A stretch of 64,000 nucleotides of DNA from Desulfatibacillum alkenivorans DSM 16219 (GTDB lineage: Bacteria; Desulfobacterota; Desulfobacteria; Desulfobacterales; Desulfatibacillaceae): the NCBI RefSeq assembly GCF_900142135.1, contig NZ_FQZU01000003.1:1-64000 (forward strand), in the 5' to 3' direction. Made by a program: the position numbers and the translations under genes. This document shows, in pieces, positions 26,647 to 36,036 of this stretch. Every line of letters starts with the position of its first letter. Position 1 is the first letter of the stretch. The notes beneath the pieces were generated by a model, which saw only the letters and a program-made list of their open reading frames with translations, made no database searches and was not told the DNA's origin.

Positions 26647-29523
26647 ATGAAAGGATGCATGATGGCATTGCTTAGGAAAAACTCTCGTTATTATCTGGCG
26701 GCGGCCGCTGTATTGATTTTCGCCCTGCTGCTTCCCTCCGCCCTCTGGGCCGCCAAAGCCCCCCAACCGGTCTGGCCCCATGAGAAAAGCGATCTGAACC
26801 CTGACCCGTCCCTGGCCTTCGGCCGCCTGTCCAACGGCTTTGGGTACGTCCTCATGCATAATGAAGAGCCCAAAAACAGGGTTTCCATCAAGCTGGGCGT
26901 CAAAGCCGGGTCTTTGAACGAAGAGGAAAACCAGCGCGGCTTGGCCCATTATCTGGAGCACATGGCCTTTAACGGCTCGGAGCATTTTCCCCCTGGCGAG
27001 TTGGTCCAGTATTTTCAAACCATTGGTATGCGCTTTGGCAACGACGTAAACGCCCACACCGGCTTCAACGAAACCGTGTACCAGCTTCTTCTGCCCGACG
27101 GAACCAAGGAAAGCCTGGAAAAGGGGCTCACCGTCATGGCGGATTACTCCTACGGCCTGTTTTTATTGCCTGAGGAAATCGAACGGGAGCGGGGCGTCAT
27201 CCTGGCGGAGAAGCAAACCCGCGATTCCGTCGGGAGCCGGACCTTTGAGGAATCCCTCAAGTTTTTCATGGACCACGCCAAGATATCCTATCGCATGCCC
27301 ATTGGAACCGAAGAGGTGATTAAAGCTGCGGACCAAACTCTTCTCAAGGAATTCTACGACGCCTGGTACAGGCCGGATAACATGTTCTTGGTCATGGTGG
27401 GGGACTTCGACCCCCAGACGGCCGTTCCCTTGATTGAAAAAGCCTTTGGGCCTTTCAAGGCCAGGAGCGAAGCGCCCCGGGAGGAGGAACTGGAAAAGGT
27501 GGTCCACAAAGGGACGAAAACCTTTTACCATCATGAGTCTGAGGCCGGAAACACCTCCGTAAGCATAGAAACCATTTCAACCGTGAAGCCCAAACCCGAT
27601 TCCTTCGCCGTGCAAAAGAAACGGGTTTTGGAGGCCATGGCCAACAGGATCGTCAAGTACCGGCTGGATTATCTCAAAGAGCAGCCTGACGCGCCCTTCA
27701 CCGATGCGTCCATCGGCTCCGGCCTGTTTTTGAATCGCTATAATTACTCCAGCATTTCCGCTGACTGCGCTCCCGAAAACTGGGAGGGCTCCCTGGCTGC
27801 CATGGAGCAGGCGCTTCGTCAGGCCCTGCGCTACGGTTTTACCCAGGAGGAAGTGGATCGGGTGCAAAAGGAATTCCTGGCCAATCTGGATACGGCAGTC
27901 GCCAAGGCAGGGACCAGAAACAGCGATTCCCTGGCCAGGCTTGTGGTCAGGAACGTCATGAGCGACGAAGTGATGATGAGCCCCGCCCAGGAAAAGGAGC
28001 TGTTTGGGCCTGTTGTAAGCGAGGCCTCCCGCCGGGCGTTGCACAAAGCGCTCAGGAAGGCGTGGCCTTCCAGCCATCGGCTTGTTCTGGTGACTGGAAA
28101 CGCGGCCATCGGCCCAAAAGGGGAGACGCCGGAAGAATACATTGAAACCGTTTTTGAAGCCAGCGCCAGGACCCCGGTCCACAAGCCCGAAAAACGGGAG
28201 GCCAAGGCCTTTCCCTATTTGCCGGAGCCGCAGGAGCCCGGCAAAGTGGCTGAGGAGGAGACGATCGACGACTTGGGCGTGGTCCGTCTGGTTTTTGAAA
28301 ACGGAGTCTCGGTCAACATCAAGAAAACCGACTTCAAGGACAGCCAGATTCTGGCTTCCATGCGCCTTGGCTCGGGACGCTCCCAGGAGCCCGCCGGCAA
28401 GCCCGGTTTGGCGTACCTGGCGCCTTCCGTTTTTAATAAAAGCGGCCTGGGCGGCATGACCCACGATGAATTGAAACGGGCCCTGGCCGGCGCCAGCACT
28501 TCCGTCGGCCTCAAAGCCAAGGAAGAGGCCTTTTTAATTGACGGAGCGACCATTCCCAAGGAACTGCCCCTGCTTTTCCAGTTATACAGCCATTATCTTC
28601 GGGATCCCGTGTTCCGGCAGGACGCTTATGACCGTTCCATGAAGCAGTTTGAGCAGATGTACGATGACCTGTCCCACACTGTGGAAGGGGCCATGCAGCT
28701 TCATGTCATGCCGTTTTTCGCCGGCACGGACTCCAGGTTTGGAATGCCTCCCCGCGATCAATTCATGGCATTGACTCTGGAGGACGCAGAAAACTGGACG
28801 GCCCCGGCGTTAAGGTCCGCCCCCATAGAGCTTTCCATCGTGGGAGACCTGGATGTGGATGAAGTGAAAAGCCTGGCCGCCCTCTATTTGGGCTCGTTGC
28901 CTGAAAGAACGCCTTTAAAGGAAGCCAGGGGGGTTAACATTGAGTTCCCGTCCGGGGAGTCCCGGTTGTTCAAGGTGGATACAAAAATCATCAAAGGCAT
29001 GGTGCTTGTGGCCTTTCCCACGGAGGACGTCTGGGATATCTCCCGCACCCGCCGTTTGAGCATCATGGCGGAAGTGTTCTCCGACCGCTTAAGAAAGGAC
29101 GTCCGCGAAAAACTGGGCCTTACCTACTCCCCCCAGGCATGGAACCATCCCAGGAGAGCCTATCCGGGATACGGATACCTGGCCGCCTCCATTACCATTG
29201 ACCCTTCAAAGGCGGACGAAGTGGTGGATGTGGTGAAGAAAATCGCAGAGGAATTGGCTGCAAACGGCCCGGACAAGGACGAAGTGGAGCGGGCCCTGGC
29301 GCCGTCGGTCACAAGCATTAAGGACATGCTGCGGACAAATCCGTATTGGTTGAACACGGTCCTCTCGGGTTCTTCCATTCACCCTCAGCAGTTGGAGTGG
29401 TGCAGATCCATCCTGCAGGACTACTCCTCGATCACTGCGCAGGACGTTGCAGGATACGCCAAAAAGTATCTGCTCAATGAAAAAGCGGCTGTTGCAGTGA
29501 TTGTTCCTCAGCAGACCAATTAA
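26647..29523 (+). CDS. M16-family zinc metallopeptidase
   Basis: A 958-residue two-repeat M16 peptidase (pitrilysin/insulinase type). A signal peptide ends near LWAAKA, so it is exported to the periplasm. The inverted zinc motif HYLEH is at residues 101-105, with the distal Glu in EREIERERGVILAEK about 75 residues on; HMAFNGSEHF and YFQTIGMRFGNDVNAHTGF are typical of M16B. The second half (about 520-950) repeats the fold without a zinc site and closes the chamber. It probably degrades peptides in the periplasm. ATG 26647, 26659 or 26662 are all possible; AAGGA at 26650-26654 would favour the last. Confidence 0.88.
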   Translation: MKGCMMALLRKNSRYYLAAAAVLIFALLLPSALWAAKAPQPVWPHEKSDLNPDPSLAFGRLSNGFGYVLMHNEEPKNRVSIKLGVKAGSLNEEENQRGLAHYLEHMAFNGSEHFPPGELVQYFQTIGMRFGNDVNAHTGFNETVYQLLLPDGTKESLEKGLTVMADYSYGLFLLPEEIERERGVILAEKQTRDSVGSRTFEESLKFFMDHAKISYRMPIGTEEVIKAADQTLLKEFYDAWYRPDNMFLVMVGDFDPQTAVPLIEKAFGPFKARSEAPREEELEKVVHKGTKTFYHHESEAGNTSVSIETISTVKPKPDSFAVQKKRVLEAMANRIVKYRLDYLKEQPDAPFTDASIGSGLFLNRYNYSSISADCAPENWEGSLAAMEQALRQALRYGFTQEEVDRVQKEFLANLDTAVAKAGTRNSDSLARLVVRNVMSDEVMMSPAQEKELFGPVVSEASRRALHKALRKAWPSSHRLVLVTGNAAIGPKGETPEEYIETVFEASARTPVHKPEKREAKAFPYLPEPQEPGKVAEEETIDDLGVVRLVFENGVSVNIKKTDFKDSQILASMRLGSGRSQEPAGKPGLAYLAPSVFNKSGLGGMTHDELKRALAGASTSVGLKAKEEAFLIDGATIPKELPLLFQLYSHYLRDPVFRQDAYDRSMKQFEQMYDDLSHTVEGAMQLHVMPFFAGTDSRFGMPPRDQFMALTLEDAENWTAPALRSAPIELSIVGDLDVDEVKSLAALYLGSLPERTPLKEARGVNIEFPSGESRLFKVDTKIIKGMVLVAFPTEDVWDISRTRRLSIMAEVFSDRLRKDVREKLGLTYSPQAWNHPRRAYPGYGYLAASITIDPSKADEVVDVVKKIAEELAANGPDKDEVERALAPSVTSIKDMLRTNPYWLNTVLSGSSIHPQQLEWCRSILQDYSSITAQDVAGYAKKYLLNEKAAVAVIVPQQTN

Positions 29524-29530
29524 ATTGGGA

Positions 29531-29560
29531 GACGCGGCCCGCCTTTATTCGGGCCGCGTC
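29531..29560 (+). terminator. Hairpin after the M16 peptidase gene
   Basis: GACGCGGCCCG (29531-29541) pairs perfectly with CGGGCCGCGTC (29550-29560) around an eight-base loop, eight bases after the stop. The T run is short (TTCAT), so termination may be weak or factor-aided. Confidence 0.65.
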
Positions 29561-29627
29561 TTCATGCATATCATTTTGTCCGTCAATAATTCCCTTGCAA
29601 CGCTCGCCATTATTTTGACTCTCCTTG

Positions 29628-29644
29628 TTTTCGTTCAACGAAAA
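29628..29644 (+). promoter_or_regulatory. Palindrome at enhancer distance from the che promoter
   Basis: TTTTCGTT-C-AACGAAAA is a perfect 8+1+8 palindrome centred 106 bases before the start site predicted from the sigma-54 promoter at 29716. This is where sigma-54 activators usually bind. The protein that binds it is unknown. Confidence 0.45.
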
Positions 29645-29715
29645 AATACCTAAAACCGCCTTTCTGGTTTATATAAGATCTTTGAATCCAAAGGTTTTTT
29701 TGCTTTCATCAGTGG

Positions 29716-29731
29716 TGGCGCCATTATTGCA
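29716..29731 (+). promoter_or_regulatory. Sigma-54 (-24/-12) promoter of the chemosensory operon
   Basis: TGGCGC-CATTA-TTGCA matches TGGCAC-N5-TTGCW with one change (A to G) and correct spacing. Transcription would start near 29742, 84 bases before cheA. This makes the whole operon dependent on a sigma-54 activator, as is common for motility and sensory genes. Confidence 0.7.
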
Positions 29732-29825
29732 ATTTTCCTCCTCCGTATAGCGCGGACAGGCCGTATTAAGCATTTAAGGCCGCTTTTTCGGTTTTCTGAA
29801 TATGGGCATTGAAGGAGTTGACGAA

Positions 29826-32168
29826 ATGGCAGACGCTACATTGCTTGGGGAATTTGTTTTAGACAGCCTGGAGCTGTTGGACGATGCGGAACCCAAGCTC
29901 ATAGAGCTTCAGGCTTCCTCACAGGTTCCTGACCAAGTAAACACCGAATCCATAAATTCCATCTTCCGTCTTTTTCATTCCATGAAGGGCAGCGCGGGCA
30001 TGTTGGAGTTGCACAACATCACTTCGCTGACCCATGAGGCGGAAACCTTGCTGGATATGTTTCGTTCCGGCAAGACCCAAATGACCCGGGCCCACATGGA
30101 TACTCTATTCAAGGCCATGGATCTTATCCGGGAGATTTTGGCGAGCGTGGATGCGAATTTGACGGATAAAGGGTTTGAAGATTCCGTGAGCGGTTTGGTG
30201 GAGGAGTTGGGCATTGCCATCAGCCAGGGCGGCGGCGACGCCTCTCCTGCTCCGAAAGCGAAAAAGCCCGAGCCTGTCAAGCCCCCCGAGCCGCCTCCTC
30301 CGCCTCCTGAGCCTGTGGCGAAACCGGAGCCCGAGCCGGCCGCCGCTGCTGATTTTTCCTTTGACGAATTTGAAATCCCCATAACCCAGGAAATGCTGGA
30401 CCGGTTTGTCACCGAGGCGGACGAGTTGCTGGAGCAATGCGAGGCGATGCTCCTGACCATGGAGGACGACACCACGGGCGAACCCGTCCATGAAGCCTTT
30501 CGCGCCATGCACAGTTTTAAGGGCAATTGCGGATTCATGGGGCTTTCCGATCCCGAACGCATGAGCCATAGGATGGAAAACGTCCTCAGCGGCGTCAAGG
30601 AAGGCATTATCGCCCCCACCTCGGACAACACCGGAATCTTGTTAAAATTAGTGGATATTTTGCGGGACGCCGTGGCCGACGTTTCAAGCGGCGGCAAGGG
30701 CCATATCGATAACCTGGAGTTGTATGTGCAACTCCTGGATGAAATTCTGCCCGAAGCCTCTGAACCGGACGCCGAGCCGGAGCCCGCTGCTGAGCCCCAG
30801 GCTATGGCTGCAGGGCCGGCTGAGCCGGCCTCCGCCCCTGGTCCGGAGGAGGAATCTCCCCTGCCCAGTATGGAAATCAAGCTGGAGGAGGAAAAGGCGC
30901 CCGAGGCTCCCCAGGACGCAGCAGGTCCCAAGGCCGTTCCGGCCAAGCCCAAGGAAATTCCCGCAACCAAGGCCGCCCCAAGAACCATTGTTCGTCAGGA
31001 CATCCGCGTGGATTTGGCGAAGCTGGACCATTTGATCAATCTTGTGGGCGAACTGGTGATTGCAGAAACCATGGTCACTCGCAACCCGGATCTGGTGGGC
31101 CACGATTTTGAGAATTTTGAAAAGTCCGCCATGCACCTGAGCAAGATAGTTCGCGACCTTCAGGATATTTCCCTGTCCGTGCGCATGATTCCCATCGCGG
31201 GTGTGTTTCGAAAGATGATCCGCCTGGTCCACGACCTTTCAGCCAAGGCCGGCAAGAAGATCAATCTCACCCTGGTCGGCGAAGATACGGAAATTGACAA
31301 GACCGTCGCGGAAATCATAGCCGACCCCCTGGTGCACCTGGTTCGCAATTCCATCGATCACGGCCTGGAGCCGCCGGACGAAAGAAAGACCGCCGGCAAG
31401 GAAGAAACCGGGGAAATTCTGCTTCAGGCCGGCCATGAGGGCGGCGAAGTCTGGATACTCATCCGGGACGACGGCCGGGGTCTGAGTCGCGAAAACATCC
31501 TGGCCAAGGCCATAGAACGCGGGCTTGTAAACGGCGACGGCTCCGATCTGAGCGATTCGGACGTTTATAACATGATTTTTCATCCCGGCTTCTCCACGGC
31601 CAAGCAAGTGACCGACATCTCCGGCCGCGGAGTGGGCATGGACGTGGTCAAAAAGAACATCGAACGCATCAAGGGGCACATCGATGTACGCAATAACCCG
31701 GGCCACGGATGCACCATAGTGCTGCGCCTGCCTTTGACCATGGCCATTATTGAGGGGCTGCTGGTGCGCGTGGGCAAAGCAAAATACACCATTCCCCTTT
31801 TGGCGGTCCGTGAAAACATCCAGGTGACAAAAGAGATGATCACTAAAACCATGGACGGTCAGGAACTGGTCATGGTGCGCGGCCAACTGCTTCCCATATA
31901 CCGGGTTCACGAACTCCATAACACCCGGCCCGATAACTATAAGCTGGAAGAAGGCCTTTTGGTGATTGTGGAAAACAGGGGCGAGATGGCTTGTTTGTTC
32001 GTGGATGAAATCCTGGGAGATCAACAGGCGGTTATCAAGGGCCTGTCAAACTATATCGGCAGTGTGAGGGGCGTTTCCGGCTGCACCATCCTGGGCGACG
32101 GCGAAGTCAGCCTGATTCTGGACGTGGCGGGACTGATCAGAAAAGCCCAGGGACTGGAAGCCGCTTAA
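29826..32168 (+). CDS. cheA: Chemotaxis histidine kinase CheA with two HPt domains
   Basis: A 780-residue CheA. It has two phosphotransfer domains: the first with His51 in FRLFHSMKGSAG, the second with His229 in FRAMHSFKGNCG. They are joined and followed by long Pro/Glu/Ala linkers (about 135-185 and 300-390), and there is no clear P2 domain. The dimerisation domain (about 395-460), the ATPase (N box VRNSIDHGLEPP near 505, GRGVGMDVVKKNIE near 605) and the CheW-like P5 domain (about 645-775) complete it. ATG 29826 follows AAGGAG; an ATG at 29802 lies before that site and is less likely. It heads the sigma-54-controlled chemosensory operon. Confidence 0.93.
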   Translation: MADATLLGEFVLDSLELLDDAEPKLIELQASSQVPDQVNTESINSIFRLFHSMKGSAGMLELHNITSLTHEAETLLDMFRSGKTQMTRAHMDTLFKAMDLIREILASVDANLTDKGFEDSVSGLVEELGIAISQGGGDASPAPKAKKPEPVKPPEPPPPPPEPVAKPEPEPAAAADFSFDEFEIPITQEMLDRFVTEADELLEQCEAMLLTMEDDTTGEPVHEAFRAMHSFKGNCGFMGLSDPERMSHRMENVLSGVKEGIIAPTSDNTGILLKLVDILRDAVADVSSGGKGHIDNLELYVQLLDEILPEASEPDAEPEPAAEPQAMAAGPAEPASAPGPEEESPLPSMEIKLEEEKAPEAPQDAAGPKAVPAKPKEIPATKAAPRTIVRQDIRVDLAKLDHLINLVGELVIAETMVTRNPDLVGHDFENFEKSAMHLSKIVRDLQDISLSVRMIPIAGVFRKMIRLVHDLSAKAGKKINLTLVGEDTEIDKTVAEIIADPLVHLVRNSIDHGLEPPDERKTAGKEETGEILLQAGHEGGEVWILIRDDGRGLSRENILAKAIERGLVNGDGSDLSDSDVYNMIFHPGFSTAKQVTDISGRGVGMDVVKKNIERIKGHIDVRNNPGHGCTIVLRLPLTMAIIEGLLVRVGKAKYTIPLLAVRENIQVTKEMITKTMDGQELVMVRGQLLPIYRVHELHNTRPDNYKLEEGLLVIVENRGEMACLFVDEILGDQQAVIKGLSNYIGSVRGVSGCTILGDGEVSLILDVAGLIRKAQGLEAA

Positions 32169-32194
32169 TCAAAATTTTTTAGGGAGAAGCAATC

Positions 32195-32704
32195 ATGAGC
32201 AAAGAAAACCAAATGGTGGATGAGGACCTGTACGACGAAGACGGGGAAGACACTCAAAAAGACCGTTATTTCACCTTTCGCGTAGGTGAAGAGGAGTACG
32301 GCATAGAAATCATGCATGTCCTTGAGGTGGTCGGCCTCCAGAAAATCACCGAAGTGCCGGACATGCCGGACTTTGTCAAGGGGGTGATCAATCTGAGGGG
32401 GCAGGTTATCCCCATTATGGATGTAAGAACCCGTTTTGGCATGGAAACCGTGGAGTACGACGACCGCACCTGCGTGCTGGTGGTGAATATGATGGATCAG
32501 CAGATCGGCCTGATTGTGGATAAGGTCAGCGATGTGCTGGATATCCCCGAATCCCAGGTTCAGCCTCCGCCCAAAGTCAGCAACAGGCCGGGCAGCCGTT
32601 ACATCTCGGGGCTAGGCAAGGTCGACGAGGAGGTCAAAATTTTGCTGGACGTGCAAAAGCTGCTCTACGAGGAGGAAATGGCCCAGGTGGCCTCCGCGGT
32701 TTAG
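32195..32704 (+). CDS. cheW: Chemotaxis coupling protein CheW
   Basis: A 169-residue CheW with an acidic N-terminal tail (about 1-24) and a single CheW SH3-like double barrel (FRVGEEEYGIEIMHVLEVV, VPDMPDFVKGVINLRGQVIP, then LIVDKVSDVLDIPESQ). It bridges the MCP hairpin tips and CheA. AGGGAGAAGC precedes the ATG, 26 bases after cheA. Confidence 0.94.
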   Translation: MSKENQMVDEDLYDEDGEDTQKDRYFTFRVGEEEYGIEIMHVLEVVGLQKITEVPDMPDFVKGVINLRGQVIPIMDVRTRFGMETVEYDDRTCVLVVNMMDQQIGLIVDKVSDVLDIPESQVQPPPKVSNRPGSRYISGLGKVDEEVKILLDVQKLLYEEEMAQVASAV

Positions 32705-32784
32705 CAAGGCGGCAATCCCGATAAATGCATTTTCAATGGAATTCTTTGGTCGCAATTTTCATGCACGCAATGAAGGAGGAAGCA

Positions 32785-33723
32785 ATGAATGGAGCAAAAA
32801 GGCTGTTGATCGCTGTTTTATGCATCGTGTTGGTTTCTATGCTCGCCGGTCTGGGAATTGCCGCCGAACTGGGGCTGGCCTGGGTGGGAAAGTCCGGCAT
32901 GGCGAACAGGGTGGCCTCTGGCTTCGAGGCGGGCTCTGAAGGCAAAGGCTTCAACGTGGAGTACAGAAAGGAGCTCGCCTCCCTGGACGATTTGGCGGAA
33001 GTGGTCAAACAATGGCAGACGGAAAAGCAGGGCATGATCATCCTGCGCTCCAACGGAGCAAAGTGGCTCGGGGCGAACCCCCCTTCGATTCCCACATTCA
33101 TCGGCGGCTGCAACAATCCGGAAACATTGGGAACCATGAAGGACATGAACGCTCCGGAAGGCAACATCACCGGAGTCACCTATTACCTTCCCACCAAAAC
33201 CCAGTTTGAAGTGTTTAAGGCCATACTTCCGAATATGGAATCCGTGTTGCTGCTTTTGGCGCAAGGGAATCCCTCCTCGGCCGTGGATCGCAAGGGAACC
33301 CAGGAGGCTTGTTCGCTTTTCGGCGTCGCCTACAACGAAAAAGTGTGCGCAACCACGGACGACGCCATGGCGGCCATCAAGGAATATGAAGGAAAGGTGT
33401 CAGCCATAATCATTGGAAGTCAGGCCCTGCACATTGACAATGCGGCAAACATTGTGGCTGCGGCGGGATCCACCCCGGTTCTGTCTTATAGCGACAAGCC
33501 CGTAAAAGCCGGCGCCCTGGGAGGCTTTGTGGCCGATGACAACAAGCTGGGCATGATCCTGGCCGAAGTGGTGAATCAGGTTATAGTTCAGGGAAAAGCC
33601 ATCAAGGATGTGCCTGTGCAGGTCGATCCTGACCCGAGGTTTTACGTGAATGCCAAAACAGCGGAAAAGCTGGGCGTGGAAATTCCGTTTAACATTCTGG
33701 AAATGGCAACCGTGGTGGAATAA
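32785..33723 (+). CDS. ABC-type periplasmic binding protein inside the che operon
   Basis: A 312-residue exported binding protein of the ABC_sub_bind (TrpX/YckB-like) family. The signal peptide (residues 1-27, ending GIAA) precedes ELGLAWVGKSGMA. Typical features are the VTYYLPTKTQFEVFKAILPN segment, AIIIGSQALHIDNA and VLSYSDKPVKAGALGGF. ATG 32785 is preceded by AAGGAGGAAGC; an open frame from 32725 has no signal-like start. No permease or ATPase genes are nearby. Its place between cheW and two MCP genes suggests it captures a small ligand and presents it to a chemoreceptor, as Gal/Glc or AI-2 binding proteins do; that role is inference. Confidence 0.8.
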   Translation: MNGAKRLLIAVLCIVLVSMLAGLGIAAELGLAWVGKSGMANRVASGFEAGSEGKGFNVEYRKELASLDDLAEVVKQWQTEKQGMIILRSNGAKWLGANPPSIPTFIGGCNNPETLGTMKDMNAPEGNITGVTYYLPTKTQFEVFKAILPNMESVLLLLAQGNPSSAVDRKGTQEACSLFGVAYNEKVCATTDDAMAAIKEYEGKVSAIIIGSQALHIDNAANIVAAAGSTPVLSYSDKPVKAGALGGFVADDNKLGMILAEVVNQVIVQGKAIKDVPVQVDPDPRFYVNAKTAEKLGVEIPFNILEMATVVE

Positions 33724-33806
33724 GCGATTTGGACGACAGGGTCGCCAGAGCACAAAGCCCGCTGAGGAAAAAGGGGGCGCAGGATTTTGGACAGAGGAGA
33801 AAGAGC

Positions 33807-35951
33807 ATGAAATTCAAAATCAGGTGGAATTTACGCAACAAAATCATTTTGCCCATAGCGGCGCTGATCATATTGGGAATGGTGCTATCCACTCTGGTGA
33901 CCAACTCGTATGTGTCCGAGGCCCTCATTGCTGTTTCGGAAAACCGTTTTGCAATCCAGATCAACTCCAATGCGGACAGGATTTCAGACTGGCTGGACGC
34001 CAGAGCCGTGGAAATTGGAAGCTGGAGCGGCAACAAGACCCTCATCACCTCCACCCAGGATTCCTTCATGGGCAAGGCGGCGAGAAAAACCGCGAGCGAA
34101 CTGCTGGCTGCATTGCTGGATGGTTACAAGGATTACGAGGCCATCATCCTGTTGGACAAAACGGGGACGATGATCGCGTCCGGAGCGGCCGCCGGTGAAA
34201 AGACCGAGTCTTTCGGCGGCAGTGCGGACTTTAAAAAGGCCCTGAACGGCGAACAGGGCGTTTCCCGCGTGTACCGCAGCGGGAAAAGCGGCAAGACCGT
34301 CTTTAATGTGTTTTCTCCCGTGTATCCGGAAAACGCGGCCCATGAAGTGAAGAACGTTCAGGGCGTGTTGCTGTGCACGCTGACGCTGGATACCATCGCC
34401 CAAAAATTCGTAAATACCATCAAGTACGGAAAAACCGGCTACGGATTCCTGGTCGGCTCCGATGGCGCCACGCTGGTCCACCCGGACCCAAACCTTATTC
34501 TTTCGCTTAATGTGCATGATCTTCCTTTCGGCGAAGATTTGATGGCTTCGCAATCAAAAAGTTTTTACTACAACTTCAAAGGGGTGGATAAGTTTGCGGC
34601 CATGAGCATCATTCCCCGCTCCGGCTGGCGCCTGGCCCTCACTTCCAATGTGGAGGAATTCATGGCCTCTGCATACAAGATCCGCAATCTGCTGGGCATC
34701 ATCGGTTTTTTTGTGGTGGCTTTTGTCAGCGTCGGGGCTTGGTTCCTGATAGGCGGAATGGTTATCAAGCCTGTCCATCAGGTGGTGGGGCTGGCCAAAA
34801 AACTGCAAATGGGCGATCTCTCCGCGCAACTGGAAACCGGAAACGATGAACTGGGACAGATGGGCGAGGCGTTGAACGCCGTGGTCCTGGGAATGCGGGA
34901 GCGCGCCCAGGCCGCCAAGGGCATTGCGGCCGGAGACCTGTGCCAGGATATTGTGGTGGCCTCCGAAAAAGACGTCCTGGGCAAGGCTTTGTTCGACATG
35001 GTGGAAAGCCTTAACAGCGTGGTGGGAGAACTTACAATCTCAGGCCAGCAGGTGGATGAGGGCGCCCGCCAGATATCCGACAGCAGCCAGTCCCTGGCCC
35101 AGGGGGCGACGGAGCAGGCGTCCTCCCTGGAGGAGATTTCCGCTTCCATGTCCGAGATCAGCACCCAGACCAAGACCAACGCCGACAACGCGGTCCAGGC
35201 CAATCAACTGGCGGAGGAGGCCCGCAAGGCCGGAGATAAAGGCGCTTCCCGCATGGGCGAAATGATGGACGCCATGAGCGCCATCAACGAGTCCTCCCAG
35301 CAGATCGCCAAAATTATTAAAACCATCGATGACATAGCTTTTCAGACCAACCTGTTGGCCCTGAACGCCGCCGTGGAAGCAGCCAGAGCCGGCGTGCACG
35401 GCAAAGGCTTCGCCGTCGTGGCCCAGGAAGTGCGTTCTCTGGCCGCCCGGAGCGCCAAGGCGGCTCAGGAAACCGCCGACCTCATCGAAGGCTCCTCCCA
35501 CAAGGTGTCCGACGGAAATGATATCGCCGAAAAAACGGCGGAAGCATTGACGGGCATCAATGACACCATCACCAAGGTGGCGGATCTGGTGGGCGAAATC
35601 GCCGCCGCGTCCAATGAGCAGGCCCAGGGGATTTCGCAGATTAACATCGGCCTCTCCCAAATCGACGACGCCACCCAGCAAAACACCGCCAACGCGGAGG
35701 AAACCTCCGCGGCGGCCCAGGCCCTGTCAGCGCAGTCCACGCAGGTCCAGGCGCAGCTCGCCCGTTTTAAAATCAAGGGCGACGGAGCCTGCAAGGCCGC
35801 ATATTCAGGCGAAAGAGCGAAGACGGTCAGGCCGGCGGCCGGGAACAGGCCCCGGATTCAGGATGGTTGGGGGCAGGATGACTCCGGAAGCCGGACCGTT
35901 GAGCCTAACCAGTTAATAGCCTTGGATGACGGAGAATTCGGCAAATACTAA
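33807..35951 (+). CDS. Methyl-accepting chemotaxis protein with dCache sensor
   Basis: A 714-residue chemoreceptor. Helix 1 (about 13-33) and helix 2 (about 290-313) flank a periplasmic double-Cache domain. A HAMP domain (about 313-365) and the long cytoplasmic coiled coil follow; the CheA/CheW-binding tip reads [20 protein letters not shown]. Methylation helices around residues 430-460 and 620-660 carry the Gln/Glu-rich pattern. The C-terminus has a flexible linker and ends EFGKY, a candidate CheR tether. ATG 33807 follows AGAGGAGAAAG. It could work with the binding protein encoded just upstream. Confidence 0.92.
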   Translation: MKFKIRWNLRNKIILPIAALIILGMVLSTLVTNSYVSEALIAVSENRFAIQINSNADRISDWLDARAVEIGSWSGNKTLITSTQDSFMGKAARKTASELLAALLDGYKDYEAIILLDKTGTMIASGAAAGEKTESFGGSADFKKALNGEQGVSRVYRSGKSGKTVFNVFSPVYPENAAHEVKNVQGVLLCTLTLDTIAQKFVNTIKYGKTGYGFLVGSDGATLVHPDPNLILSLNVHDLPFGEDLMASQSKSFYYNFKGVDKFAAMSIIPRSGWRLALTSNVEEFMASAYKIRNLLGIIGFFVVAFVSVGAWFLIGGMVIKPVHQVVGLAKKLQMGDLSAQLETGNDELGQMGEALNAVVLGMRERAQAAKGIAAGDLCQDIVVASEKDVLGKALFDMVESLNSVVGELTISGQQVDEGARQISDSSQSLAQGATEQASSLEEISASMSEISTQTKTNADNAVQANQLAEEARKAGDKGASRMGEMMDAMSAINESSQQIAKIIKTIDDIAFQTNLLALNAAVEAARAGVHGKGFAVVAQEVRSLAARSAKAAQETADLIEGSSHKVSDGNDIAEKTAEALTGINDTITKVADLVGEIAAASNEQAQGISQINIGLSQIDDATQQNTANAEETSAAAQALSAQSTQVQAQLARFKIKGDGACKAAYSGERAKTVRPAAGNRPRIQDGWGQDDSGSRTVEPNQLIALDDGEFGKY

Positions 35952-36036
35952 CCGGCAAATACTTGGTTATATGGGCGGCGCCTTCAGTATGCAGCCCCAG
36001 TGCAATTGGAATGTTGCTGAGCAGAGGAGAGATGCC

